A DNA stretch of 64,000 nt, from assembly GCF_036226605.1 (NCBI RefSeq), contig NZ_CP109000.1, forward strand, positions 6,754,501-6,818,500, written 5' to 3'. The DNA is from Streptomyces sp. NBC_00704 (lineage in GTDB: Bacteria > Actinomycetota > Actinomycetes > Streptomycetales > Streptomycetaceae). The notes beneath the pieces were generated by a model. That model was not told where the DNA came from. It worked only from the letters and a program-made list of their open reading frames with translations, and ran no database searches. Positions within the stretch are counted from its first letter, which is position 1. The number at the start of each line of letters is the position of its first letter. Both the position numbers and the translations under genes were made by a program. Shown here one piece after another: positions 9,866-18,181 of the stretch.

Positions 9866-11512
9866 ATGTACTTCACCCGCAGTTCTCGCAGTTCCCGTAA
9901 TACCCGCAGTTCGCTCAGCTCCCGCAGCCCGCGCGGTCGCCACGGCCGACGCAGCCAGCAGGGCCGGCGGAGTTCGCAGCGTGAGCTGCGGCCGCTCGGT
10001 ACTCGTCGTCGGCCGCGGGTTCTCGCCTTTCTCTGCCTCGCGCCGTTCCTCACCGGTTGCTTCGCCTCGTCCGGGGGCGGGGCCGGGGACGGCAAGGCGT
10101 CCGGCGGGGACGGCGCCCGGCTGCGGGTCGCGCTCGCCTTCCCGCCCGCCGAGAACCTCTCTCCGTACGGGGCCGACGCGACGATCCTCAGCCGGCTCGG
10201 CGTCACCGAGGGGCTGACGGCGCTCGACGCCAACGGCTCGGCCGTGCCCGCGCTGGCCGCGTCGTGGCGGCGTGAGGGCGACCGCTCGTGGCTGTTCACG
10301 CTGCGCGAGGCCGTCTTCCAGGACGGCACGGACGTCACGCCCGCCGCCGTCGCCGCCTCCCTCGGCCGTGCCGTCGCGGCCCGGCCCGCCCCGGCCGCCC
10401 TGACCGGCGTCGCCCTCACGGCGAAGGCGGCGGGCAGGGCCGCGGTGCGCGTCACCACCGCGGCCCCGGACCCCGTCCTGCCCCTGCGCCTGTCCAGTCC
10501 GAGTCTCGCCGTCCTCGCGCCGAAGGCCTATGCGGCCGAGGGCGGGAAGGAGGGCGCCGTCGACGTGGCGGGCACCGGCACCGGTCCCTTCGAGATCACC
10601 CGGCTGACCGGGACCACCGCCGCCCGGCTCGACCGCTTCGACGACTACTGGGGCGGCCGCGCCCAGGCCCCGGGCGTCGACGTGCGGTTCGTCGCCGACG
10701 GCTCAGCCCGCGCCAACGCTCTGCGCACCGGCGAGGTGGACGTCGCCGAGGCCGTACCCGTCGCCCAGGCCGCCGGTCTCGACGCCGCCACCCGCCGTGA
10801 GATCGCCACGACCCGCACCACCAGCCTCCACCTCAACGCGAGGTCCGGCGTCTTCAGGAACCCGGCCCTGCGTGCCGCGGCCCGTGCCGCCGTCGACGCC
10901 TCCGTCCTGGCCGAGGGCGTGTACGAGGGGCATGCCGACGCCGGCGCCGGGATCTACGGGCCGGCCGTCACCTGGGCGCAGGGCAAGCGCGTCCAGCCTT
11001 CCGGCCGGGCGAGGGCGGTCGCGCCGGGCGGCGCTTCCGTCACCCTGGCCACCTACGACAACCGGCCCGAACTTCCGGAGGTCGCGCAGGTGTTGAAGCA
11101 GCAGCTGGAGAGGGCCGGGTTCCGGGTGAAGCTGGAGGTGCGGGAGTACTCCCGGCTGGAGAGCGACGCCCTGGCGGGGAGGTTCGACGCGGTCGTCGGC
11201 GCCCGCAACAGCCTGCTGGACACCGGCGACCCCGTCTCCGTCCTCGCCGGCGACTTCACCTGCGCCGGCGGCTACAACCTCTCCCGCCTCTGCGACCCGG
11301 ACGTCGACCGGGCCGTCGGGGCAGCGCAGGCGGCGGCCGACACCGACCGGCGGCAGGACGCCGCCATGGCCGCCGAGGCGCTGATCCTCGGCACCGACGC
11401 CGTGGTTCCGCTCGTCCACCAGCGCATCATCACCGGTGTCGCGGCGGACGTCCGCGGGGTGGCTCCGGACCCCTACGAGCGCACCCTCGTGGGCGCCGGG
11501 ACCCGGCGCTGA
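9866..11512 (+). CDS. ABC transporter substrate-binding lipoprotein, family 5 (peptide/nickel type)
   Basis: A 548-residue family 5 solute-binding protein (DppA/NikA/CntA type). Signatures include LSPYGADATI, the LREAVFQDGTDVT segment and GTGPFEI. The lipobox LTGC, cleaved before Cys62, follows an unusually long Ser/Arg-rich N-region of about 48 residues encoded by CGCAGTTC-like repeats. No later in-frame start exists, so this extension is real or the start is not canonical. Family members bind di/oligopeptides, nickel or metal-metallophore complexes. The upstream Zur-like box makes a metal complex a reasonable guess. The permease follows 4 bp later. Confidence 0.85.
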   Translation: MYFTRSSRSSRNTRSSLSSRSPRGRHGRRSQQGRRSSQRELRPLGTRRRPRVLAFLCLAPFLTGCFASSGGGAGDGKASGGDGARLRVALAFPPAENLSPYGADATILSRLGVTEGLTALDANGSAVPALAASWRREGDRSWLFTLREAVFQDGTDVTPAAVAASLGRAVAARPAPAALTGVALTAKAAGRAAVRVTTAAPDPVLPLRLSSPSLAVLAPKAYAAEGGKEGAVDVAGTGTGPFEITRLTGTTAARLDRFDDYWGGRAQAPGVDVRFVADGSARANALRTGEVDVAEAVPVAQAAGLDAATRREIATTRTTSLHLNARSGVFRNPALRAAARAAVDASVLAEGVYEGHADAGAGIYGPAVTWAQGKRVQPSGRARAVAPGGASVTLATYDNRPELPEVAQVLKQQLERAGFRVKLEVREYSRLESDALAGRFDAVVGARNSLLDTGDPVSVLAGDFTCAGGYNLSRLCDPDVDRAVGAAQAAADTDRRQDAAMAAEALILGTDAVVPLVHQRIITGVAADVRGVAPDPYERTLVGAGTRR

Positions 11513-11516
11513 CGGC

Positions 11517-13478
11517 GTGCGGGGCAGGACGGGCGCGCTGTTGTGGCGTGCCGTGCTGGGCGCGCTGCTGGTGTGCGGGGTCGGGCTGCTGCCCTGGCTG
11601 TCGCGGACCGACCCGGCGCTCACCGTGCTGAAGGCGCGGTCCGCCGACCGCGACCCCTCGCCGCAGGTGCTCGCCGACATCCGCGGCCGGCTCGGGCTGG
11701 ACGACGGTCCGGTGCGGCTGCTGGGGAGATGGCTGGCGGGACTGCTCCGCGGGGACGCCGGACGGTCCTGGATCTCCGGCGCCGACGTGGCGCCGGGGGT
11801 GCTGGAGGCGCTGGGCGTGTCGCTGCTGCTGATGGCGGTGGCGCTGGCGGTCGCCCTGGTCGTCGCGGCCGGGGTGTGCGCCCGCACCCTGTTCCTCGGG
11901 GCGCGGCGGCGGCTCGCGGGCCGGCCCGCCGGCGGTTCGGGCTCCGCCGTGCTCGCCGCGCTGCCGGAGTTCCTCGTCGCGTCGGTCCTCGCGACGGTGG
12001 TCGGCGTGCAGTGGGGGTGGCTCCCCGCCCTCGGCTGGTACGGCCCGCAGTGGACGGTGCTGCCCGCGCTCGCCCTCGGCCTGCCCGCCGGGGCGGTCCT
12101 CGGGCGGCTCCTGGACGACCGGTTGCCGGCCGCGTTCGCGGAGCCCTGGGCGTCGGCCGCCGTCGCACGCGGGCTGCCCGGCCGGAGCGTCGTCCGTATG
12201 GCGTTGCGCCGTTGCGTGCCCGGACTGCTGCCGAACGTAGGGCTGTTCGTTGTGGGGCTGACCGGGGGGTCGGTCGCGGTGGAGCAGATCTTCGACATCC
12301 CCGGTCTCGGCCGGGCCACGCTGCGGGCGGCGATCGCCCAGGATCTGCCGGTCCTTCAGGCGGGAACCCTCGTGCTCGTCGTCCTCGCGGCCGTCACCAC
12401 GGGCGCGGCGCGGCTCGCCGCCCGGACGCTCGTCGGTCCCGCCCTGCGCGACGGGGCCCTGCACCCGCTGCACCGGCCGGCGCCGGGAGGCCGCCGGACG
12501 CCGCCGCTCGTCCACGGGGTGCTGCTGTTCGCGGTCGTCGGCCTCGGGCTGCCCCGCGATCCGCTCGCCCTGGACACCGGCGAACGGCTCCAAGCCCCGT
12601 CGGCGGCGCATCCGTTCGGCACGGACGCGCTCGGCCGGGACCTCCTGGCACGCGTCGCGCACGGTGCGGTCGCGACCCTGCTCCTCGCCCTCGCCGTCAG
12701 CGCGATCGCCCTGGCGGTGGGGGTCCTGCTCGGGTCGCTGTCCCGGCTGTCCGGGCCGCTGGTCGACACCGTCAACGCGGTCCCGCCGGTGCTCGCCGCA
12801 CTGCTGGCGGCCGCGGTCCGGGGCGGCGGTCCGTCGACGCCCGTCCTGGCCGTGGCGGTGGTGGCGTGGGCGCCGCTCGCCGCGCACACCTCGGCGCTGC
12901 TGCGGCAGGAACGGGCCACCGTCCATCTCGCCGCCACACGGGCTCTCGGCGCGGGCCGCCTGCATCTGCTGAGGCGGGAACTGCTGCCGGCGGTCCTGCC
13001 GCCGGTCGCGCGGCACGCCCTGCTGCGGCTGCCCGGCGTGGCGCTGGCGCTGGCCTCGCTCGGCTTCCTCGGTCTCGGGGCCCAGCCGCCGTCCCCGGAG
13101 TGGGGTCTGCTCCTGGCGGAGAACCAGCCGTACGCCGAACGGGCTCCGTGGGCCGTGCTCGCCCCCGCCGGCGTCCTCGCTGTCCTGGGGGCCCTGGCGG
13201 TGACGGCGCCCGGCCTGCTGCGACCGACGGAACGCGCACCGCGATCGGGTCGGTGGGGAGGATCTCACCGGCGTGGCGGTGCGGAGGGGGTGCCGGGGAC
13301 GGGAGCGCCGGTGGCGCAACCTCCGTCGGCGCGGCGGGCGGTGACGCGCACTCCGTCGACGCAGCCCTCGACGCCGACCTCGGAGCGGACCTCGCAAGGG
13401 ACCCCGGCGCGAACCCCGGTGGAGGGTCTTCCCGTCGAGCGGCCCGCTTCCGCGGCCGGGGCGGGGCGGTCGGAGTGA
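11517..13478 (+). CDS. Fused DppB-DppC type ABC permease
   Basis: A 653-residue protein containing both permeases of a peptide/nickel importer in one chain. The N-terminal half has DppB features (GLPGRSVVRMALRRCVPGLL and the FDIPGLGRATLRAAIAQDLP segment). The C-terminal half has DppC features (PFGTDALGRDLLARVAHG, ATRALGAGRLHLLRREL, SLGFLGLGAQPPSPEWG). An N-terminal region with the usual DppB periplasmic segment is shortened. About 85 terminal residues are Pro/Thr/Ser/Arg-rich and disordered. The GTG at 11517 lies 4 bp after the binding protein. ATPase genes normally follow, but the next gene is a convergent phosphatidyltransferase. Confidence 0.85.
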   Translation: MRGRTGALLWRAVLGALLVCGVGLLPWLSRTDPALTVLKARSADRDPSPQVLADIRGRLGLDDGPVRLLGRWLAGLLRGDAGRSWISGADVAPGVLEALGVSLLLMAVALAVALVVAAGVCARTLFLGARRRLAGRPAGGSGSAVLAALPEFLVASVLATVVGVQWGWLPALGWYGPQWTVLPALALGLPAGAVLGRLLDDRLPAAFAEPWASAAVARGLPGRSVVRMALRRCVPGLLPNVGLFVVGLTGGSVAVEQIFDIPGLGRATLRAAIAQDLPVLQAGTLVLVVLAAVTTGAARLAARTLVGPALRDGALHPLHRPAPGGRRTPPLVHGVLLFAVVGLGLPRDPLALDTGERLQAPSAAHPFGTDALGRDLLARVAHGAVATLLLALAVSAIALAVGVLLGSLSRLSGPLVDTVNAVPPVLAALLAAAVRGGGPSTPVLAVAVVAWAPLAAHTSALLRQERATVHLAATRALGAGRLHLLRRELLPAVLPPVARHALLRLPGVALALASLGFLGLGAQPPSPEWGLLLAENQPYAERAPWAVLAPAGVLAVLGALAVTAPGLLRPTERAPRSGRWGGSHRRGGAEGVPGTGAPVAQPPSARRAVTRTPSTQPSTPTSERTSQGTPARTPVEGLPVERPASAAGAGRSE

Positions 13479-13547
13479 GTGCCCTGCTCCCCGCGGGCCG
13501 GGGCGGCCGCACGGGCGCGGATCGCTCTTCCTCGCGCCGGGCGGCGA

Positions 13548-14303
13548 CTACACCAGTTCCAGGACCGCTTCCGCGGGGAGTTCGGTCACCGCGCGCGACG
13601 TGCGCCACAGCCACAGCACATCCCGGCCGAAGGACCACACCAGGGAGCCGAGCGCCAGCAGCACCACGGCGAAGGTGGCGGCGTAGGGCAGCAGGGCGGA
13701 GCCCGCCAGCAGCAGCAGGACGCCCTGCAACGCGGCGACCGTCTTGCGGGCGGTGCTCGGGGGGAGCGGGGCGTTGAGCCAGGGGGCGACACGGGCCGCG
13801 GCGACGAAGGCGTAGCGCATGCCGCCGATCAGCAGCACCCACGGGCCCAGCGTCGTCGAGACGTACACGCTGAGCACCAGGATGAGGAAGGCGTCGACCT
13901 CCATGTCGAAGCGCGCGCCCAGGGCGGTCGAGGTGTTGGTGCGGCGGGCGACCTTTCCGTCGACGCCGTCCAGGATGAGGGCGACGGCGGTCAGGCCGAC
14001 CAGCAGTGTCACCGGGGGCGTGCTCTCGAAGGAGTCCGCGACCAGGGCGGTCACCCCGCCGACCAGCGTGGCCCGGCCGAGGGTGACCCGGTTGGCGGGG
14101 CCGAACGTGCGCAGGCTGGAGCGGTGCAGCGCCCGGGAGAGCACCGCCCAGGTGGCGACGGCGAAGACGAGACCGGTCACCCAGCCCGCCGGCCCCATGC
14201 CGATCGCCGTGCCGAGCAGGGCCAGCAACAGGATCTGAACGCCCGCTCCCACAGCGGTCTCCTGCTGGACCAGCCTCGCGTCGTAAGTGTTGTTCAGGGC
14301 CAC
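13548..14303 (-). CDS. CDP-alcohol phosphatidyltransferase family membrane protein
   Basis: A 251-residue membrane protein with the CDP-alcohol phosphotransferase signature DG-x2-AR-x8-G-x3-D-x3-D, seen as DGVDGKVARRTNTS...GARFDMEVD. This site transfers a phospho-head group from a CDP-linked donor to an alcohol. About six membrane spans surround it. The start at GTG 14303 has GGAGGA eight bases upstream; the longer frame to 14369 has none. It is divergent from the dehydrogenase gene and heads the left side of the pterin-type cluster. Its lipid product is unknown. Confidence 0.85.
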   Translation of the reverse strand: MALNNTYDARLVQQETAVGAGVQILLLALLGTAIGMGPAGWVTGLVFAVATWAVLSRALHRSSLRTFGPANRVTLGRATLVGGVTALVADSFESTPPVTLLVGLTAVALILDGVDGKVARRTNTSTALGARFDMEVDAFLILVLSVYVSTTLGPWVLLIGGMRYAFVAAARVAPWLNAPLPPSTARKTVAALQGVLLLLAGSALLPYAATFAVVLLALGSLVWSFGRDVLWLWRTSRAVTELPAEAVLELV

Positions 14304-14411
14304 CGCACGTTCCTCCGGCCAGATGACAGAGATGATCAGTGCCGCGTACTGTGCGCGGACTGTGCACACCTCGGTACGTGAACAGGTTCCCGATCGTTCA
14401 GGAGGATGTGG

Positions 14412-15401
14412 ATGTCGATCGCCGCTCGTGCGTTCTGGGTGGCCTCGCCCGGTGAGGGGGAGATCCGTGACGTCGTCGTCGCGGAACCGGCCGAGGGCGA
14501 GGTCCTGGTGCGCTCACTGTGGTCCGGCGTCAGCCGCGGCACGGAGACCCTCGTCTTCCGCGGCGGGGTGCCGGAGAGCCAGCACGCGGCCATGCGGGCG
14601 CCGTACCAGGAGGGCGACTTCCCGGCGCCCGTGAAGTACGGCTACCTCAGTGTCGGGGTGGTGGAGCGCGGTCCGGCGGAGCTGCTCGGGCGGACGGTCT
14701 TCTGCCTGTACCCGCATCAGACGCGGTACGTGGTCCCGGCGGCCGCGGTGACGGTCGTGCCGGACTCCGTGCCCGCGCGCCGGGCCGTCCTCGCGGGCAC
14801 CGTGGAGACGGCCGTCAACGCGCTCTGGGACGCGGCGCCGCTGGTCGGCGACCGGATCGCGGTGGTCGGCGGCGGCATGGTCGGCTGTTCGGTGGCCGCG
14901 CTGCTGGCCCGCTTCCCCGGGGTGCGCGTGCAGTTGGTGGACGCCGACCCGGCGCGCGAGAAGGTAGCCGAGGCGCTCGGGGTCGGCTTCGCCGCGCCCG
15001 CGGACGCCGTCGGCGGCTGCGACCTCGTCGTGCACGCCAGCGCCACCGAGCAGGGTCTCGCCCGCTCGCTGGAGCTGCTCGCCGACGAGGGCACCGTCCT
15101 CGAACTGAGTTGGTACGGCGACCGGAAGGTCTCCCTCCCGCTCGGCGAGGACTTCCACTCCCGGCGGCTCGTCGTGCGCAGCAGCCAGGTCGGCACGGTC
15201 TCCCCGGCGCGGCGCTCCACCCGCTCCTACGCCGACCGGCTCGCCCTCGCGCTGGAACTGCTGGCCGATCCGGCGCTCGACGCCCTCGTCACCGGAGACA
15301 GCGCCTTCGACGAGCTGCCGCAGGTGCTGCCGAAACTCGCGTCGGGCGAGATCCCGGCGCTGTGCCACGGCATCAGGTACGACCAGGAGCGCCTGACCTG
15401 A
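14412..15401 (+). CDS. Zinc-binding alcohol dehydrogenase-like MDR oxidoreductase
   Basis: A 329-residue medium-chain dehydrogenase/reductase. The N-terminal GroES-like domain contains LWSGVSRGTETLVFRGG. The Rossmann domain has VVGGGMVGCSVAALLARFPG near residue 145 for NAD(P) binding, and an acidic residue at the end of strand two (LVDAD) suggests NAD preference. The structural zinc Cys cluster of classic ADHs is not visible. ATG 14412 follows AGGAGG by six bases. It is the first gene of a plus-strand run with the PTPS homologue, GT4, methyltransferase and UPF0104 genes, so it probably oxidises or reduces an intermediate of that pathway. Confidence 0.82.
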   Translation: MSIAARAFWVASPGEGEIRDVVVAEPAEGEVLVRSLWSGVSRGTETLVFRGGVPESQHAAMRAPYQEGDFPAPVKYGYLSVGVVERGPAELLGRTVFCLYPHQTRYVVPAAAVTVVPDSVPARRAVLAGTVETAVNALWDAAPLVGDRIAVVGGGMVGCSVAALLARFPGVRVQLVDADPAREKVAEALGVGFAAPADAVGGCDLVVHASATEQGLARSLELLADEGTVLELSWYGDRKVSLPLGEDFHSRRLVVRSSQVGTVSPARRSTRSYADRLALALELLADPALDALVTGDSAFDELPQVLPKLASGEIPALCHGIRYDQERLT

Positions 15402-15513
15402 GAAAAGAGTGAGATCAGGCTGAACAGGGGGAACCGTTGAGCCGTACTACACGGCATCCCCCGGCGGTCAACGGCCGGGGGGAGCAGAGGCGCCGCACCT
15501 GGAGGGTCGTCCG

Positions 15514-15912
15514 TTGTTCAGTGTCACCGTCCGCGATCACATCATGATCGCCCACAGCTTCAGCGGCGAGGTCTTCGGACCCGCGCAGCGCCTGCACGGA
15601 GCGACGTTCCTCGTGGACGCCACCTTCCGCCGCGAGCAGCTGGACGACGACAACATCGTCGTCGACATCGGACTGGCCACGCAGGAGCTGGGAGCGGTGG
15701 TCAGCGAGCTGAACTACCGCAACCTCGACAACGAGCCCGACTTCGCGGGGGTCAACACCTCCACGGAGTTCCTGGCGAAGGTCGTGGCCGACCGGCTCGC
15801 GGAGCGCATCCACAAGGGCGCGCTCGGCGAGGGCGCGCGGGGCATCGCCGCCATCGCCGTCACCCTGCACGAGTCGCATGTCGCCTGGGCGAGTTACGAG
15901 CGTGCGTTGTGA
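15514..15912 (+). CDS. 6-pyruvoyl-tetrahydropterin synthase/QueD homologue lacking the usual catalytic triad
   Basis: A 132-residue PTPS-fold protein starting at TTG 15514 after GGAGGG. The first zinc His (His14, AHSF) and His28 (LHG) are kept. The third ligand position of the HGH motif is Ala30, the Cys normally three residues before LHGH is Ala24, and the LDH motif supplying Asp and His reads LNY (67-68). The terminal HESHVAWASYE retains the pterin-anchoring Glu region. As I recall, the S. coelicolor homologue SCO6650 was crystallised as a PTPS homologue of unknown role. Chemistry different from PTPS or QueD is expected. Its end overlaps the GT4 gene by 4 bp. Confidence 0.85.
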   Translation: MFSVTVRDHIMIAHSFSGEVFGPAQRLHGATFLVDATFRREQLDDDNIVVDIGLATQELGAVVSELNYRNLDNEPDFAGVNTSTEFLAKVVADRLAERIHKGALGEGARGIAAIAVTLHESHVAWASYERAL

Positions 15913-17126
15913 CCGACGTGACCCTGGAGAAGGCGGCCGTGCAGAGCGCTCCGGCCGCCGCGCAGCAGGCTCCGCTGGCGTACGTGCCCGTGCAGGCGCC
16001 GCTTCCCAAGATCGGTGGGATCATCCCCATGTCCCTGCGCTCCGTGCACTTCGTGATGCCGGGCGGCGTCGACGACGCGGCGAACCCGAGCGGCGGCAAC
16101 GCCTATGACCGGCGGCTCTGCCTGGACCTGCCCGGTTTCGGCTGGCAGGTCCACAAGCACCTGGTGTCCGGATCGTGGCCCCGCCCGGAGGCGGACGCCC
16201 GCGCGGACCTGGCGCGCACGCTGCGGGAGTTCCCCGACGGCACGGTCGTCCTGATCGACGGGCTGGTCGCCTGCGGCGTCCCGGAGATCATCGCCCCCGA
16301 GGCCGAGCGGCTGCGGCTCGTCGTGCTCGTCCACCTGCCGCTGGGCGACGAGCGCGGCATCGCGCCCGAGGTGGCCGCCCAGCTCGACGCCAAGGAGCGC
16401 GAGGTGCTGCGGGCCGTGCCGGCGGTCGTGGCCACCAGCGACTGGGCGGTGCGCCGTCTCGTCTCGCACCACGGCCTCGCCCCCGAGCGGGTGCACGTCG
16501 CCGCCCCCGGCGCCGACATCGCGCCCCTGGCGTCCGGCACCGACGGCCTCTCCCGGCTGCTGTGCGTGGCGTCCGTGACCCCCCGCAAGGGCCAGCACCG
16601 GCTGGTCGAGGCGCTGGCCGCGGCGAAGGACCTGCCGTGGAGCTGCGTGTGCGTGGGCGGGCTCGGGCAGGACCCGGAGTACGTCGCCCACCTGCGCGAA
16701 CTCATCGCCCGGCATGGTCTGCAGGACCGCCTGGAGCTGGCGGGCCCGAAGTCCGGCGCCGACCTGGACGCCGCGTACGCCTCCGCCGACCTGATGGTGC
16801 TCACCTCGTACGCGGAGACGTACGGCATGGCCGTCACCGAGGCGCTGGCCCGCGGCATCCCGGTCCTGGCGACGGACGTCGGCGGACTGCCCGAGGCGGT
16901 CGGCCGCGCCCCCGACGGCGGCGTCCCCGGCATCCTCGTCCCGCCGGAGGACCCGGCCGCCCTCGCCGCGGAACTGCGCGGCTGGTTCGGCGAGCCGGAC
17001 GTGCGACGGCGGCTCAAGGCGGCCGCGCGCGGCCGCCGGGCCGCCCTGAACGGCTGGGCGTCGACCGCCCAGAGCCTGGCCGGCGTCCTGGGCAGGCTTC
17101 CCCGCGAGCCCCGGAGGGCGGCATGA
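15909..17126 (+). CDS. Glycosyltransferase family 4
   Basis: A 405-residue GT-B fold glycosyltransferase. The C-terminal donor domain has the Gly-rich LLCVASVTPRKGQHRLVEAL segment and the EX7E-type motif EALARGIPVLATDVGGLPE, which bind a nucleotide-sugar. The GTG start overlaps the PTPS homologue stop by 4 bp (GTGA) and its own stop overlaps the methyltransferase start (ATGA), showing tight coupling. No signal or membrane segment is visible. The acceptor is unknown but should belong to the pterin/pyrimidine-type pathway or a lipid carrier. Confidence 0.88.
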   Translation: MTDVTLEKAAVQSAPAAAQQAPLAYVPVQAPLPKIGGIIPMSLRSVHFVMPGGVDDAANPSGGNAYDRRLCLDLPGFGWQVHKHLVSGSWPRPEADARADLARTLREFPDGTVVLIDGLVACGVPEIIAPEAERLRLVVLVHLPLGDERGIAPEVAAQLDAKEREVLRAVPAVVATSDWAVRRLVSHHGLAPERVHVAAPGADIAPLASGTDGLSRLLCVASVTPRKGQHRLVEALAAAKDLPWSCVCVGGLGQDPEYVAHLRELIARHGLQDRLELAGPKSGADLDAAYASADLMVLTSYAETYGMAVTEALARGIPVLATDVGGLPEAVGRAPDGGVPGILVPPEDPAALAAELRGWFGEPDVRRRLKAAARGRRAALNGWASTAQSLAGVLGRLPREPRRAA

Positions 17127-18181
17127 GGAAGACGACGGCGACCCCGGCCGACGTGGCACGGCACGTGGGCGGCATCCCGGCCCAGTCCGGCCGCGGCGAC
17201 TCCGTCTCCCTGGCGGAGGCCGCGCCGCACGCGCCGCACGCCGGGGGCGCGGGCGCCGAGGCCGATCCGGAGTCGGTCATCGCCGGCGCCGGGCCGGTCG
17301 GCAGGTCCGGCGAGCGGCCCACCGTGCGGCTGCGCGACGCCGGACCGGACGAGCAGCCCCGCTACGCCCCCGAATGGCTCGAGTTGCGCGAGCCCGCCGA
17401 CGCCGCCGCCCGGTCGATGGAACTGCTGGACCCGCTGCGGATCCGGCTCGCCAACATGCCGGGCCGCAGCGGTCTGGCCATCCACGACCTGGGCTGCGGC
17501 ACCGGCTCCATGGGGCGCTGGCTCGCCCCCCGCCTGGACGGCGCCCAGCACTGGATCCTCCACGACCGCGACCCCTACCTGCTGCACTTCGCCGCCGTCG
17601 CCTCCCCGCGGGCGGCCGCCGACGGCAGCCGGGTCACCGTCGAGACGCGGCGCGGCGACGTCGCCCGCCTCACCCCGGACGCCCTGCTCGGCGCGTCGCT
17701 GGTCACCGCCTCCGCACTGCTCGACGTCCTCACCCGCGAGGAGGTCGAGACGCTCGCCGCGGCCTGCGCCGGAGCGGGCTGCCCGGCGCTGCTGACCCTG
17801 TCGGTCGCCGGCCGCGTCGAACTCAGCGCCCCCGACCCGCTGGACGACGAGATCGCCGCCGCCTTCAACGACCACCAGCGGCGCGGCGGCCTCCTCGGCC
17901 CCGACGCGGTCACGGTGGCCTGCGAGGCGTTCGCCGACCAGGGCGCGACCGTGAAGGTGCACCCCAGCGCCTGGCAGCTCGGCCCGCAGAACGTGGGTCT
18001 GACCGCGCAGTGGCTGCGCGGCTGGGTCGGCGCGGCCGTGGAGGAGCGCCCCGAGCTGGCCGAGCGCGCCGAGCCCTATCTCGCGGCACGGCTCGCGGCC
18101 TGCGCCGCCGGCGAACTGCGCGCCACCGTCCACCACAGCGACCTGCTGGCGCTGGCCCGGCCCACAGGCGGAGCCGGATGA
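17123..18181 (+). CDS. Class I SAM-dependent methyltransferase
   Basis: A 352-residue methyltransferase. The SAM-binding motif I is IHDLGCGTGSMGRWLA near residues 115-130, followed by the acidic post-motif (LHDRDPY). An N-terminal extension of about 80 residues is Ala/Gly/Pro-rich and probably disordered. ATG 17123 follows GGAGGG and overlaps the GT4 gene; the stop overlaps the membrane protein start by 4 bp. The acceptor is unknown. Coupled translation with a glycosyltransferase suggests modification of the same molecule. Confidence 0.85.
   Translation: MRKTTATPADVARHVGGIPAQSGRGDSVSLAEAAPHAPHAGGAGAEADPESVIAGAGPVGRSGERPTVRLRDAGPDEQPRYAPEWLELREPADAAARSMELLDPLRIRLANMPGRSGLAIHDLGCGTGSMGRWLAPRLDGAQHWILHDRDPYLLHFAAVASPRAAADGSRVTVETRRGDVARLTPDALLGASLVTASALLDVLTREEVETLAAACAGAGCPALLTLSVAGRVELSAPDPLDDEIAAAFNDHQRRGGLLGPDAVTVACEAFADQGATVKVHPSAWQLGPQNVGLTAQWLRGWVGAAVEERPELAERAEPYLAARLAACAAGELRATVHHSDLLALARPTGGAG

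Noticed and set aside
9866..13478. Classical oligopeptide permease operon
   Set aside because: No ATPase genes follow and the permeases are fused, so function as a standard Opp/Dpp system cannot be claimed.
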